From the NCBI GenBank assembly GCA_944388865.1, contig CALXKM010000044.1, positions 1-54,135 of the forward strand: 54,135 bases of DNA, in the 5' to 3' direction. The DNA comes from an uncultured Duodenibacillus sp. Its GTDB lineage: Bacteria > Pseudomonadota > Gammaproteobacteria > Burkholderiales > Burkholderiaceae_F. Numbering within the stretch: position 1 is the first letter of the stretch; each line of letters opens with the position of its first letter. A program made the position numbers and the translations under genes. A model generated the notes under the pieces. It saw nothing but the letters and a program-made list of their open reading frames with translations. It did no database searches and was not told the origin of the DNA. Shown here piece by piece: positions 26,414 through 36,130 of this stretch.

Positions 26414-28144
26414 TTAAGCTCCGGTGGAGATGGGTGAAAGGGTGTTGCGCGCAAGTCCGAGGCGAGCGAGCGTCTTTTTGATCAATCCGCTCTGAGAAGG
26501 ATTCTTGGCGCGTGCGGCGAGCGCATCGCAGATGAGCTTGACGGCCGCGTTGGTAAAGAAGATCAAAAGCGAGAGCACGAAGATCTCTTCGAACTTTTCG
26601 AAGTACTGAAGTTCCTTGATCTTGGTGGTGATGAGCATCGTCCGAGCGCCCGAAAGGAAGACCACTGCACTGATGGTCACCATGGCGCTCACAAACATGT
26701 ATTCAAACATCTGCCACAGCGTGGGCGCCGAGTTGGGAATCACGACGCGGCGTATGGTCTGCGACCAGGTGTCGCCCATCAGTGCGCCCGTGGTTTCCCA
26801 GCCGGCGTTCATCTTGGAGAGCGCCGAGGCGGCCATGAGATAGGGTGAAGTGAAGAAGTGCACGACATTGACCAGCACGATGATGAGGAATGTGTTGGCA
26901 AGCGGCGTGCCGCTCATCGCAAACAGAAAGCCGATGCCGAGCACCATGCCGGGGATGGTGTTGGTGAGCATGGCAAAGCTGTCCATCGTTGTGCGGCACC
27001 AGCCCAAGAGCTGAGAGCGTGCATTGACCAAAGCGGCAACGTAGCAAAATATGGTGCCGACGACGGCTGTGGCCAGAGCAACGCCCACCGAGTGGGCGTA
27101 GACCTCCCAAATCGAACTGTCTGAGAGAATGCGCTTGAGTACTTCAAGAGTAAAGACAGGCTTGTAGGGCCACTGCTCGACGAAGGGCACAACGAACATC
27201 ACCGCAAAGACAGCCAGCAGCATCATGGCGATGAGACCGTAATAGGCAAGCAGCAGAGCGTCGCGCATGCGGTTGCGTTCCGGTGCGCGATAGTTGATGC
27301 GGCTGTAGCGAAAGTTGAAGCGCTCGGCGAATTTGAGCAGCAGCACCGAGGCAATGCTCGGCACAAGCATGGCCATGGCGATCACTGCGCCGCGGCCGAA
27401 GTCAGGTACGGCGCCCATCATGGTGGTGTAGAGCTCGGTGGCGATCACCTCATACTGGCCCGCGATCGACACCGGAATGCCGAAGTCGGTAAACGACAGG
27501 AAAAAGCTCAGAATGAAGGCCGCGCAAAGAGCGCCTGCAATCGGCCTCAGAGAGCTTACGTAAAAGGTCCTCAGGGGGCTGTCGCCCATTAGACGGCTTA
27601 CCGTAATGACGTTTCGATCTACATAGTGAAAGGCATTCATGAGGATGAGAAAGGCCGGCGGCAGCGTGTAGATGACGTCCGAAATCAGCAAGCCCCAAAA
27701 GCCGTAGATGGAAAACGGAAGAACGCCAAAGAGCTGGCTGACGAGCCCAAGCCGGCCAAAAGAGTAGATCACGGCAAAGCCGTAGGTGATTGAGGGCAAA
27801 AACAGCGGCAGCAGCACGACGATTTGCACGAGCTTTTTAATCGATGCTGGAATGCGCGAAAAATGCAGTCCCCAGGCGCACCAAAAGGCCAGGAAAGCGG
27901 CGATCAGGGCTGAAATTCCCGATACCGTGAAGCTGTTGCCCAAGGCTCTCCAAAAGCGCGGTTCGTTCAATACAGCAGAGTAGTTGCCCCCTGTAAGAGA
28001 GCCTTTGGCATCGATGACTGATTGAAAAAGCACGCAGCCCAGCGGGTAAATCAAAATGGCTGCCAGCGTGAGCACGACAACGACAAAGCAGAGCTTGAGC
28101 TCAAAGCGCTCACGGCCTAGAAAACGATCTGTTAGCGAAGACAT
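26414..28144 (-). CDS. 2-aminoethylphosphonate ABC transporter permease (fused double permease)
   Basis: Inner-membrane permease of 576 residues holding two complete six-helix BPD_transp_1 units in one chain (about 50-280 and 330-560). The EAA-type loop is visible in each half. Fused permeases of this kind occur in FbpB-like iron and PhnU/V-type phosphonate importers. The start at 28144 is preferred. The open frame begins at a TTG (28225) inside the ATPase gene, which would give a 27-residue extension without family character. Genes on both sides belong to the same importer. Confidence 0.87.
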   Translation of the reverse strand: MSSLTDRFLGRERFELKLCFVVVVLTLAAILIYPLGCVLFQSVIDAKGSLTGGNYSAVLNEPRFWRALGNSFTVSGISALIAAFLAFWCAWGLHFSRIPASIKKLVQIVVLLPLFLPSITYGFAVIYSFGRLGLVSQLFGVLPFSIYGFWGLLISDVIYTLPPAFLILMNAFHYVDRNVITVSRLMGDSPLRTFYVSSLRPIAGALCAAFILSFFLSFTDFGIPVSIAGQYEVIATELYTTMMGAVPDFGRGAVIAMAMLVPSIASVLLLKFAERFNFRYSRINYRAPERNRMRDALLLAYYGLIAMMLLAVFAVMFVVPFVEQWPYKPVFTLEVLKRILSDSSIWEVYAHSVGVALATAVVGTIFCYVAALVNARSQLLGWCRTTMDSFAMLTNTIPGMVLGIGFLFAMSGTPLANTFLIIVLVNVVHFFTSPYLMAASALSKMNAGWETTGALMGDTWSQTIRRVVIPNSAPTLWQMFEYMFVSAMVTISAVVFLSGARTMLITTKIKELQYFEKFEEIFVLSLLIFFTNAAVKLICDALAARAKNPSQSGLIKKTLARLGLARNTLSPISTGA

Positions 28145-28208
28145 GCCTAAGAAGTCAAACAAACAAAAGAAAGAATCAATAAACCGCACAAATCGCGCGT
28201 GCAGCCTT

Positions 28209-29012
28209 TTAAGAAACAGCGGCAAAGGGTTCGCAAGCCGAATCGCCGAAGGCCTGAGATTTGGGCGGGCAGTCGCTAAAGAGCTTGAGAATATTGGAGC
28301 GCTTGACCATGAGCTGTGAAATGATGAAATTGCGGATGAAGTCGCCGGCAGGCTCGCGGATGATGCTCAGCGGATCGGCAAACTGGGCAATTTGTCCGTT
28401 GTTGATGATGAGAACGCGATCTGAGAGCGTGAGCGCTTCTTCGGGATCGTGCGTCACGATGAGTGTGGTGAGCTTGAACTGGCGTGCGATGGTGCGGATG
28501 CGCTCTTTGATCGACTCTTTGATGAGTCCGTCAAGAGCCGAGAGAGGCTCATCAAGGAGCAAAATGCGAGGTTTTAAAACGAGCGTGCGGGCAATGGCCA
28601 CGCGCTGCTTTTGTCCGCCCGAGAGCTCCGAGATGCTCTGCGTGAGGTGTTTTCTCAGCCCGAGCAGATCAATGAGTTCTTCGAGTTCTTCGCGCGTAGA
28701 GGCGTTGGGATTGTTTCTGAGCCCGTAGACGATGTTTTCCCAGGCATTGAGGTTGGGAAAAAGCGCAAAGTCCTGAAACACGATGTTGAAGCCGCGCTTT
28801 TGCATGGGAACATTGGTGAGGTCTTCGCCATCGAACATGATCTTGCCCGAGGTGGGCTGGGTGAGGCCCAGAATCAGGTTGAGCAACGTGGTTTTGCCGC
28901 AGCCCGAAGGGCCGAGGATCGAGACGATTTCGCCTTTGCGAATCGACAAAGAGATGTCCGAGAGAATGTCGCGGTCGCCGTAGCGCTTGCAAATGTGGCT
29001 GAGCTTCAACAT
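28209..29012 (-). CDS. 2-aminoethylphosphonate ABC transporter ATPase
   Basis: Cytoplasmic ABC ATPase of 267 residues powering the phosphonate importer. Walker A GPSGCGKTT at 34-42, Q-loop (FQDFALF), signature LSGGQKQR near 135, Walker B LLLDEPLSALD, and a switch His in THDPEEA. A C-terminal extension of about 40 residues lacks the TOBE domain of maltose-type ATPases. It is the first gene of the operon. Upstream lies a four-repeat Pho-box-like array. Confidence 0.9.
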   Translation of the reverse strand: MLKLSHICKRYGDRDILSDISLSIRKGEIVSILGPSGCGKTTLLNLILGLTQPTSGKIMFDGEDLTNVPMQKRGFNIVFQDFALFPNLNAWENIVYGLRNNPNASTREELEELIDLLGLRKHLTQSISELSGGQKQRVAIARTLVLKPRILLLDEPLSALDGLIKESIKERIRTIARQFKLTTLIVTHDPEEALTLSDRVLIINNGQIAQFADPLSIIREPAGDFIRNFIISQLMVKRSNILKLFSDCPPKSQAFGDSACEPFAAVS

Positions 29013-29084
29013 AAAAGCAGGATCCGAATGTAGGATTGGTTACGGAAGCGCATTATGGGAAGCGCATGTTTCAGCCAGATGCAG

Positions 29085-29128
29085 AAATGGTGAAGAAAGC
29101 GTGAAGCTTTGGTGACGGTTTGATGACT
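29085..29128 (-). promoter_or_regulatory. Putative PhoB binding array upstream of the phosphonate operon
   Basis: Four copies of an 11-bp unit start at 29090, 29101, 29112 and 29123 (plus-strand GTGA, GTGA, GTGA, ATGA; TGA at 29091, 29102, 29113 and 29124). On the coding strand they read as TCAT/TCAC repeats. An 11-bp direct-repeat period with a TCA core is the hallmark of Pho boxes. The array lies about 75-115 bp upstream of the first gene of the operon. A possible -10 CATAAT lies at 29052-29057. Confidence 0.65.
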
Positions 29129-29187
29129 GCCTGCGGTGCTTGCGTTGATGTTGGCGACGGATGCGTCAAAGGAGACTTCGCGCAGCG

Positions 29188-29233
29188 AAAAAAAGAGCCT
29201 TGCGTTGCAGTTGGGATACTGCTGGCAAGGCTC
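29188..29233 (-). terminator. Intrinsic terminator of the sulP gene
   Basis: On the minus strand a 9-bp stem gagccttgc/gcaaggctc (29225-29233 with 29195-29203) is followed by seven T residues. It lies 27 bp after the SulP stop and insulates the phosphonate operon. Confidence 0.8.
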
Positions 29234-29259
29234 GGGCGTGCTTAGGGGTTGAAAAAATT

Positions 29260-30996
29260 TCAAACCAGCGGCTTGCCGCTTGTTTCACGCTTGGCGATTT
29301 CTTCCATCAATTCACGGGCGCGATGTTCGGCAAATACCATGTCGGGGGCCATGTTTTTGCCCAAGGCCTCGGCAATGCCTGTGCGCTGCAGCTGCGCCAA
29401 GGGGTGGCCGCTGGCGCCCACGATGATGAGTTCATGATTGCGCCGCCTGAGTGCGCGGATAAACCCCGCTAGGATATCCATGGCCGAATTGTCGATGTTG
29501 AGAAGATCGGTAAAGTCGAGAATGACCACTTTGGAAGCATCGCGTGCGGTGATGCGCTTGGGGTCGGTTACCGACTCAAGCTTGCTGACGGAGCCGAAAA
29601 AGAGTGCTCCGGTGAGCTTCCAGCATTCGACGCCCTCGGGCATATTGAACGAAAGCGTCTGGGGGACGACGCGAGTGAGCGTGTTCATGCGGTAGATGAA
29701 GAAGATGCTCGAGACGATGAGACCGACTTCCACGGCAACCGTCAGATCAAAGACGACGGTGAGAATGAAGGTCGTCACGAGCGTGGCCTTGTAGCTCATC
29801 GTCATGTGGCGCAGCCGCAGGAATTCCTTCCAATTGCCCATGTTCCAAGCAACGAACATCAAAATGGCCGCAAGAGCAGCAAGCGGGATGTTCGAGGCCA
29901 GAGGGGCGGCGGCGAGGATCACGACCAAAAGCGTGAGCGCATGTACAAGACCGGCAACGGGACTTGCCGCGCCGCTTTTGATGTTTGTGACAGTGCGGGC
30001 GATGGTGCCGGTTGCCGGGATGCCGCCGAAAAAGGGCACGATGAAGTTGGCAATGCCTTGCCCCATCAGCTCCTGATTGGGATCGTGGCGATCGTCGGTC
30101 ATGGCATCGGCCACGCGTGCGCACAAAAGGCTTTCAATGGCTCCGAGCAGCGCAATGGTGATCATCGGCCCGATGAGGTTTTTAAGAGCGCTCCAGGAAA
30201 AATCAGGAAGCATCAGCTCGGGGAGCTTTTGCGGAATGCCGCCGAACTTCGTGCCGATGGTTTCTACGGGAAGATTAAAGGCAGTGACGGCAATGGTGGA
30301 GCCGGCAAGAACAACGACGGTGCCGGGCAGGTGCGCGAGCCAGCGCTTCCAAGCCGCACCGCCCATGGCGTATCCCTTGGGCCAGAACTTCACCACCAGA
30401 AAGCTCACCAGAGCCAGTCCAAAAGCCCAGGGATTGAAGGTAGAGATGTGTGCGGCGAGCGCTTCGATCTGATGAAAGAAGTCAGCGGGCATCTTCTCGA
30501 TCGTCAGTCCCAGAAAATCTTTGACCTGGCTGAGACCAATGAGCACGGCAATGCCGTTGGTAAAGCCGATGACGATGGAGACGGGAATGAAGCGGATGAA
30601 GCTGCCGAGCTTGAATAGTCCCATCAGGAACAAAATCACGCCCGAGCCGATGGTCGCCAGCAACAGATTGCCCAGACCGTAATTGGCGATGATGCCGTAG
30701 ATGATGACGATGAAGGCGCCGGCCGGACCTCCGATCTGCACTCGGCAGCCGCCCAGAAGAGAAATCAGAAAGCCGGCGATGATGGCCGTGTAGATGCCGG
30801 CCTCTGGAGGCACGCCCGAGGCAATGCCGAAGGCCATGGCAAGAGGCAGCGCAACCATGCCGACCGTAAGGCCTGCACTGACGTCGCGGGCGAAATGGCG
30901 GGAGTTGTAGTTTTTAAGCGCGTCAATCGTGACGGGGTGAAACTTTTGCAGCGGAAGACTCTTTAGTGCTGCTTTAAGTGACGAGGCTCGCGACAT
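29260..30996 (-). CDS. SulP-family anion transporter with STAS domain
   Basis: Inner-membrane carrier of 578 residues. The N-terminal transport domain has about 12-14 helices and the family segments AGLTVGMVALPLAMAFG and GGPAGAF. It is followed from about residue 440 by a cytoplasmic STAS domain with LDFTDLLNIDNSAMD. SulP proteins move sulfate, bicarbonate or C4-dicarboxylates, mostly with Na or H. Bicarbonate (BicA/DauA-like) and sulfate are both possible here. It is a single-gene unit between its own terminator and a 355-bp upstream gap. Confidence 0.92.
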   Translation of the reverse strand: MSRASSLKAALKSLPLQKFHPVTIDALKNYNSRHFARDVSAGLTVGMVALPLAMAFGIASGVPPEAGIYTAIIAGFLISLLGGCRVQIGGPAGAFIVIIYGIIANYGLGNLLLATIGSGVILFLMGLFKLGSFIRFIPVSIVIGFTNGIAVLIGLSQVKDFLGLTIEKMPADFFHQIEALAAHISTFNPWAFGLALVSFLVVKFWPKGYAMGGAAWKRWLAHLPGTVVVLAGSTIAVTAFNLPVETIGTKFGGIPQKLPELMLPDFSWSALKNLIGPMITIALLGAIESLLCARVADAMTDDRHDPNQELMGQGIANFIVPFFGGIPATGTIARTVTNIKSGAASPVAGLVHALTLLVVILAAAPLASNIPLAALAAILMFVAWNMGNWKEFLRLRHMTMSYKATLVTTFILTVVFDLTVAVEVGLIVSSIFFIYRMNTLTRVVPQTLSFNMPEGVECWKLTGALFFGSVSKLESVTDPKRITARDASKVVILDFTDLLNIDNSAMDILAGFIRALRRRNHELIIVGASGHPLAQLQRTGIAEALGKNMAPDMVFAEHRARELMEEIAKRETSGKPLV

Positions 30997-31351
30997 GGCA
31001 GGGGTGCGGTGCTTGGGTGGTGCTCAAAATTTGCCGTTTAAAAAGGCGGCGGACAGGCAGGCGGGCTCTGAAAGCTTTGTTCGAGAGCCTGACGGTGCGG
31101 GGGCGTCGTCTTTTCTCTTTTTGCTCGCATGAGGAGAGCATGCGCATGAAAGACGAAAATTCTAAACAAAACGTTACGAGAAATCTTTTTTTTTCCAAAA
31201 CTCGATCCTCAGAGGCGTTGGCGTTTTTGTACTGAATCTTGATGCAGGTTAAGGATCAAAAGCAAAGCCGCCTGCGGGCGGCTTTGCTGAAGGTTTGTCG
31301 CGAGGCTTCTGTGCAGATCAGTCTGGTGCGCAGAGTCTTGAGATCAAGGCA
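30997..31351. other. Intergenic region upstream of sulP
   Basis: These 355 bp hold the presumed sulP promoter, an AT-rich block around 31145-31200 with an eight- or nine-base T-run, and the anmK terminator. No ORF or RNA gene is supported. Confidence 0.45.
31255..31288 (-). terminator. Terminator of anmK
   Basis: A perfect 12-bp stem agcaaagccgcc/ggcggctttgct with a TGCG loop is followed on the minus strand by ttttgatcc. It lies 63 bp after the anmK stop. Confidence 0.75.
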
Positions 31352-32452
31352 TTAGTGCGGATAGAGCGCACCAAGAATGCGAGCGCCGGTGGCGTTGGTG
31401 ACTTCAGGCAGGTTGCCCGGGATCCGGTTGAGAAATGCCCAGGCAAGCCAGGCAAAGGCCATGGCTTCCACGTGCATGGGGTCAACGCCCAGAACGGAGG
31501 TCGAGCGCACGTACATCTCGTCGCCTGCGGCCTGTCGGATCATCTGCGCCAGAGCGCCGTTTAAAGCGCCGCCGCCGCACAGGTAGATTTCCTGCGTCTG
31601 GCGGGCGAATTTCTTGACCGCATCGGTAATCGTGCGGGCCGTGAGCATCATGAGCGTTGCCTGTACATCAACGGGCTCTTCGTCGGCGAGCATGGATTCG
31701 AGCCACTCGATGTTGAAGTGCTCGCGTCCCGTGCTCTTGGGCGGTTCACGATCAAAGTAGGGGTCTGCCAGGAGTTTCTCGAGGAGATCTTGCTTGACGT
31801 GCCCCGTGGCGCCCCAGGCGCCGTTGGCGTCGAAGTCGCGCTGCAGGTGCTTTCTGCACCAGGCATCGAGCAGAATGTTGCCCGGACCGCAGTCAAAGCC
31901 GATGATTTTTCCGTAGCTGCGGCGCGCCGGCAGGAAAGTGATGTTGGCAATGCCGCCGATGTTGACGACGCTGCGGGCGACTTCGCCCATAAAGACTTGT
32001 CGGTGAAATGCCGGCACAAGAGGGGCGCCTTCGCCGCCGGCGGCAATGTCGCGTGTTCTGAAGTCGCTGACGACATCAAGTCCCGAGAGTTCGGCCACAA
32101 GCGCAGGATTGTTGAGCTGCAGCGTCCAGCCCTGCTCGGGGCGGTGGCGGATCGTCTGGCCGTGGATGCCGACGGCTGCAACGTCTTTGCGGCCGATGTC
32201 GGCGAAGTCTAGCAGCTCGTCAATTGCTTTGACGTAAAAGCGTCCGAGCTCAACCGAGGTGCGGCCCATTTCGTCGATTTCATTGTCGCCGGGCTTGCAA
32301 AGCGCATAGAGCTTGCGCTTTAAGTCAGGATCAAATGAGGTGTGATGGTGCCCAATGAGTCGGGGCGTGGCGCCGGAAAAATCCACGGCAACCGAATCCA
32401 CGCCGTCAAGACTTGTGCCCGACATCAGGCCCAAAGTGATGGTTTTTTGCAT
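31352..32452 (-). CDS. anmK: Anhydro-N-acetylmuramic acid kinase
   Basis: Cytoplasmic kinase of 366 residues that opens and phosphorylates 1,6-anhydroMurNAc from cell-wall turnover, giving MurNAc-6-phosphate. It has the N-terminal LMSGTSLDGVDSVAVDF motif, the VGIHGQTIRHRP segment, the FDCGPGN phosphate loop and a C-terminal GGGALNG motif. It lies 127 bp downstream of an M23 peptidase gene on the same strand. This pairing of peptidoglycan turnover functions is common in betaproteobacteria. Confidence 0.96.
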   Translation of the reverse strand: MQKTITLGLMSGTSLDGVDSVAVDFSGATPRLIGHHHTSFDPDLKRKLYALCKPGDNEIDEMGRTSVELGRFYVKAIDELLDFADIGRKDVAAVGIHGQTIRHRPEQGWTLQLNNPALVAELSGLDVVSDFRTRDIAAGGEGAPLVPAFHRQVFMGEVARSVVNIGGIANITFLPARRSYGKIIGFDCGPGNILLDAWCRKHLQRDFDANGAWGATGHVKQDLLEKLLADPYFDREPPKSTGREHFNIEWLESMLADEEPVDVQATLMMLTARTITDAVKKFARQTQEIYLCGGGALNGALAQMIRQAAGDEMYVRSTSVLGVDPMHVEAMAFAWLAWAFLNRIPGNLPEVTNATGARILGALYPH

Positions 32453-32579
32453 GTCTGAACTCCGCAGTGTGCGTCTGATTTTTTCTCTTTGGCTTGCCTC
32501 AGGACATCGGCGCGGGGTCGATTCTCCAAGGCTTTGATCTTACAGCGTCCCGATCGAAGCGGCTTGTCAGCATGTCAAC

Positions 32580-34022
32580 TTAAGGCTGCGTCTTTTTCTT
32601 GTCTTCTTTTTCGAGCTGAGACAAGCCGACGGTCTGAACCTTTTTGAGCAGCGACAATCGCGCACGCAGCGGGGCAATGAGCACCTCCATTTGCGCGTAG
32701 CGATAGGGAGATAGTGTTTTTTCATCGGGCAGGCGCACGGTCATAGGATTGATCTGCACGCCGTCCATCTTGAGTTCATAGTGCAGGTGCGGACCGGTTG
32801 CAAGTCCTGTTTGCCCGACGCGGCCGATGATCTGGCCGTGCTTGACGACCGAGCCTTTCTTTATGTCGGGATCAATTGATGACAGATGCGCGTAGAGCGT
32901 CTGAATGTCCGGTCCGTGGTTGATGCGGATGTATTTGCCGTAGCCCGTGCCGACGCCTGCGAAGGTGACGACGCCGTCGGCGGCTGCGCGCACAATGGCG
33001 CCCCACGGAGCTCTGAAGTCGGTGCCCCAGTGAGGACGAACAATTCCCGTGATCGGGTGCCGGCGCAGCGGAGAGAATTCCGAACTGACGCTTTTGACGT
33101 CAAGTGGCACGCGCATGAAGATGCGCTTTGCGATGTTTCCCTTTGCGTCGTAGTAGTTGCCGCCGATGCCGTCGCCGCCAAACCAGAAAAGCTCAGTGGT
33201 TTGGCCGTCGTGATCGAGCTGCATGGCTAAAAGCCTGCCGTAGCGCACAAAGCTTCCGTCAGCGAACTTTGTTTCATAAATAAGACGATAGGCGTCGCCT
33301 TTTTTCAGTTGACTGACAAGATCAAGGTCGTAGTCAAAGGCCGAGTGCATCTGCCTGACGATAGGTTGGGGAACGCCGCTTTTTTGCAGGCTTTCATCTA
33401 CGGAATTGCCGACAAAGCCGTTGACCATGGTGAGCTCGACTTCGTATTCATAGGGAGCGACTTCAAGCGAGAGCTTTCCCTTGGCATCGCGCGAGACATG
33501 AATCAAGCTTCCCGCATCGGTGACGTTGCTGTCGAGATAAAGCTTGAGATCCTGCAGACGGCCGTCTTCGCTTGCCGTAGCCGAGACGAATTGCCCGGCA
33601 TGCGGATAGATCAGGGCTCCTGCTTCATGGTGCCTGACGATGAAGTCGGCGGCCTGCGGGTCTCTGATGGAAAGGCGAGCTAGAAGCGAAGAGAGCGTCT
33701 CGGCCGGCCGCACGAAAATGTCGTGCGAGATGGGATCGGGAACGGCCTCAATGGCAGCCATCTGTCCGCGCAGATCGGGCAGCCTCACCACTTCTGTGGT
33801 GAGCACCTGATTGGGGGCGGCAGTAAGCGTCTCGTCCGGAATCGATAGGTAAAGAGCGGCCGTGGCGGCTACGGGCAGCGCGCAGAAGATGCCGAGCGCC
33901 ACAAGCGAAGAGCGGGTGAAGCCACCTGCGCCGACGCTCGAGAGGTGTCGCGAGCGCACAAGATCCAGGACTGCGCGGCCGATGCGGCAGAGCTCTTTGC
34001 CAACGAGATACTGTGAGGCCAT
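32580..34022 (-). CDS. M23-family peptidoglycan endopeptidase
   Basis: Membrane-anchored periplasmic metallopeptidase of 480 residues. One N-terminal helix (about 38-60) follows a basic cytoplasmic tail. A central region (about 100-290) has LysM/OapA-like and Csd3-like beta modules. A C-terminal LytM domain carries zinc ligands His331 and Asp335 in HWGTD, with His379 and His412/His414 (HLH). All catalytic residues are present, so it should be active, unlike EnvC/NlpD-type activators. It probably cleaves D-Ala-mDAP cross-links during wall growth (MepM-like). It is divergent from tyrS. Confidence 0.92.
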   Translation of the reverse strand: MASQYLVGKELCRIGRAVLDLVRSRHLSSVGAGGFTRSSLVALGIFCALPVAATAALYLSIPDETLTAAPNQVLTTEVVRLPDLRGQMAAIEAVPDPISHDIFVRPAETLSSLLARLSIRDPQAADFIVRHHEAGALIYPHAGQFVSATASEDGRLQDLKLYLDSNVTDAGSLIHVSRDAKGKLSLEVAPYEYEVELTMVNGFVGNSVDESLQKSGVPQPIVRQMHSAFDYDLDLVSQLKKGDAYRLIYETKFADGSFVRYGRLLAMQLDHDGQTTELFWFGGDGIGGNYYDAKGNIAKRIFMRVPLDVKSVSSEFSPLRRHPITGIVRPHWGTDFRAPWGAIVRAAADGVVTFAGVGTGYGKYIRINHGPDIQTLYAHLSSIDPDIKKGSVVKHGQIIGRVGQTGLATGPHLHYELKMDGVQINPMTVRLPDEKTLSPYRYAQMEVLIAPLRARLSLLKKVQTVGLSQLEKEDKKKTQP

Positions 34023-34305
34023 TGATGTTGAAGGAATGTTTTCAGCTAGGCTCGCCCGTTGCCCGAGGGCGTTCAGGGGCAGACTAAAGTGTTTCGAAAC
34101 TTTTGCAAGTGCACATTGTAATGTTTTGCAGATCGGGAATCGAAAAAAACTTCAATGGCGTCCATTGGCGCTCCTTTAGGCAAAGGACTGGGGTGTGATC
34201 TCAGGCGCCAAACTTTGCGCTTGCTAAAATATCGACCCTTGCAGGATGTGCAGTCCTGCTTCTTCAACGTGAAAAAATACTCAGCATTTTCGGATACTCA
34301 CACCG

Positions 34306-35562
34306 ATGTCGGAAGAAATCATTGAACGCAACGAACCCAAATACGAAGTAACCCCCGACATTGTCGAGGCGATGAATACCATTCGCCGCGGCGTCGATAC
34401 GCTTCTCATTGAAAGCGAATTAGAGCAAAAGCTCGCTCGCGCCAAGGCGCAGGGAACGCAGCTGCGCTGCAAGCTCGGCCTGGATCCAACGGCCCCGGAC
34501 ATTCACATCGGACATACGGTGGTGCTCAACAAGCTGCGTCAGCTGCAGGATCTCGGCCACAAGGTGATTTTTTTGATCGGCGATTTTACGGCTGCCATCG
34601 GCGACCCTTCGGGCCGCAACGTCACGCGTCCTCCGCTTTCAAACGAACAGATCCGCGTCAATGCCGAGACTTATCTGGCTCAAGCTGGGCTTGTGCTCGA
34701 TCTTGATAAAACCGAGGTGCGCTACAACTCCGAGTGGTGCAATAAGCTTGGAGCCGAAGGACTCATCAAGCTGGCCAGCCGCTATACGCTGGCGCGCCTT
34801 CTGGAGCGCGATGATTTTGCCAAGCGCTATGCCGAGCAGGCTCCCATTGCCATGCACGAACTCATTTATCCCTTGATGCAGGGCTATGACTCCGTTGCGC
34901 TGCAGGCCGATCTGGAGCTCGGAGGTTCTGACCAGCGCTTCAATCTGCTCGTGGGACGCGAACTGCAGCGCCAATATGGGCAGGAGGCGCAGTGCATTCT
35001 GACGATGCCGCTTCTGGTGGGGCTTGACGGCGTCAATAAGATGAGCAAGTCCAAGAACAACTACATCGGCATTACCGATACGCCCGATCAGATGTTCGGC
35101 AAGGTGATGAGCATCTCCGACGAGCTGATGTGGAACTGGTACGACTTGGTGAGTCTTAAGACAAACGCCGAAATCGCTGAACTTAAAAAGCAGTGCGCCG
35201 AAGGGCGCAACCCGCGCGAGGCAAAAGTTTTACTTGCCAAGGAAATCATCGAACGCTTCCATGACGCTAAGTCGGCAGAGGCGGCCGAGGCTGAGTTCAA
35301 TGCGCGTTTCCGCGCAGGCGCCGTGCCGTCGGACATCGCCGAGGTGACCGTACAGAGCACCGATGGCGTCATCGGCGTAGGGCGCATGCTCAAGGAGGCA
35401 GGTCTGGTGTCGAGCACGACCGACGCCAACCGCAACATTGAGCAGGGCGGCGTGCGGATCAACGGTGAAAAGATCTCTGACAAAAAGCTGCAGATCAAGA
35501 CCGGAGAGGTCATGACGGTCCAGGTGGGCAAGCGCCGCTGGGCCAAGGTGACGGTCGCCTGA
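34306..35562 (+). CDS. tyrS: Tyrosyl-tRNA synthetase
   Basis: Class I aminoacyl-tRNA synthetase of 418 residues. The HIGH motif is at 67-70 and the KMSKS loop is in NKMSKSKNN near residue 245. A C-terminal S4 RNA-binding domain ends in [12 protein letters not shown]. The absence of extra insertions fits the shorter bacterial TyrZ-like branch used by betaproteobacteria. The ribosome-binding site is weak. dtd follows after 19 bp, so the tRNA-charging enzyme and the D-Tyr-tRNA editing enzyme are encoded together. Confidence 0.97.
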   Translation: MSEEIIERNEPKYEVTPDIVEAMNTIRRGVDTLLIESELEQKLARAKAQGTQLRCKLGLDPTAPDIHIGHTVVLNKLRQLQDLGHKVIFLIGDFTAAIGDPSGRNVTRPPLSNEQIRVNAETYLAQAGLVLDLDKTEVRYNSEWCNKLGAEGLIKLASRYTLARLLERDDFAKRYAEQAPIAMHELIYPLMQGYDSVALQADLELGGSDQRFNLLVGRELQRQYGQEAQCILTMPLLVGLDGVNKMSKSKNNYIGITDTPDQMFGKVMSISDELMWNWYDLVSLKTNAEIAELKKQCAEGRNPREAKVLLAKEIIERFHDAKSAEAAEAEFNARFRAGAVPSDIAEVTVQSTDGVIGVGRMLKEAGLVSSTTDANRNIEQGGVRINGEKISDKKLQIKTGEVMTVQVGKRRWAKVTVA

Positions 35563-35581
35563 CGAGGAGCGTTTTTTTAAG

Positions 35582-36019
35582 ATGATTGCCTTGCTGCAGC
35601 GCGTATCCATGGCCGATGTGTCGGTCGAAGGCAAGACGATCGGTGCCATCGGACATGGGCTAATGATTTTGGTTTGTGCCGTCAAGGGCGATGATGAAGC
35701 CAAGGCGCGTTCGCTTGCATCCCGGGTTCTTCGTTATCGAATTTTTGAAGACGAAGCCGGCAAAATGAACCGTTCGGTGACCGATGTAGGCGGAGAAATT
35801 CTGGTGGTTTCGCAATTTACGCTGGCCGCTGACACGCACAGCGGCAACCGTCCGAGCTTTTCTCCCGCTGCGGATCCGCAGACGGGGCGAGTGCTCTATG
35901 AGCTGTTTGCCCGTGAGTGCGCCGCAGGCGGCCTGAAGGTTCAAACCGGCGAGTTCGGCGCTCATATGGCTGTGCGGCTTGTCAATGACGGTCCGGTGAC
36001 GATTTGGCTGGAAAATTGA
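35582..36019 (+). CDS. dtd: D-aminoacyl-tRNA deacylase
   Basis: Proofreading enzyme of 145 residues that hydrolyses D-amino acids (and glycine mischarged on Ala-tRNA) from tRNA. The two family motifs are present: SQFTL in the middle, and the cross-subunit NDGPVT near the C-terminus whose Gly-cisPro enforces chirality. Full length for the family. A GAGGAG site lies upstream. Second gene of the tyrS-dtd unit, followed by a strong terminator. Confidence 0.97.
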   Translation: MIALLQRVSMADVSVEGKTIGAIGHGLMILVCAVKGDDEAKARSLASRVLRYRIFEDEAGKMNRSVTDVGGEILVVSQFTLAADTHSGNRPSFSPAADPQTGRVLYELFARECAAGGLKVQTGEFGAHMAVRLVNDGPVTIWLEN

Positions 36020-36034
36020 TCTTTGAAAAAACTA

Positions 36035-36118
36035 CGCATCAAAAAGCCGACGGCAGCAACGCACGTCGGCTTTTTTGATGCATGCATGTTGCCGGCAGAA
36101 TCCTGTCGGCAGCATGCA
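36035..36118. terminator. Tandem hairpins between dtd and the EF-G-like gene
   Basis: The first hairpin (36041-36052 with 36064-36075, extended by flanking gcatcaa/ttgatgc) has T-runs on both strands. The second (about 36081-36096 with 36103-36119) has long arms built on atgcatg and gccggcag. Together they separate convergent transcription units. Confidence 0.8.
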
Positions 36119-36130
36119 TATACGGACCGA

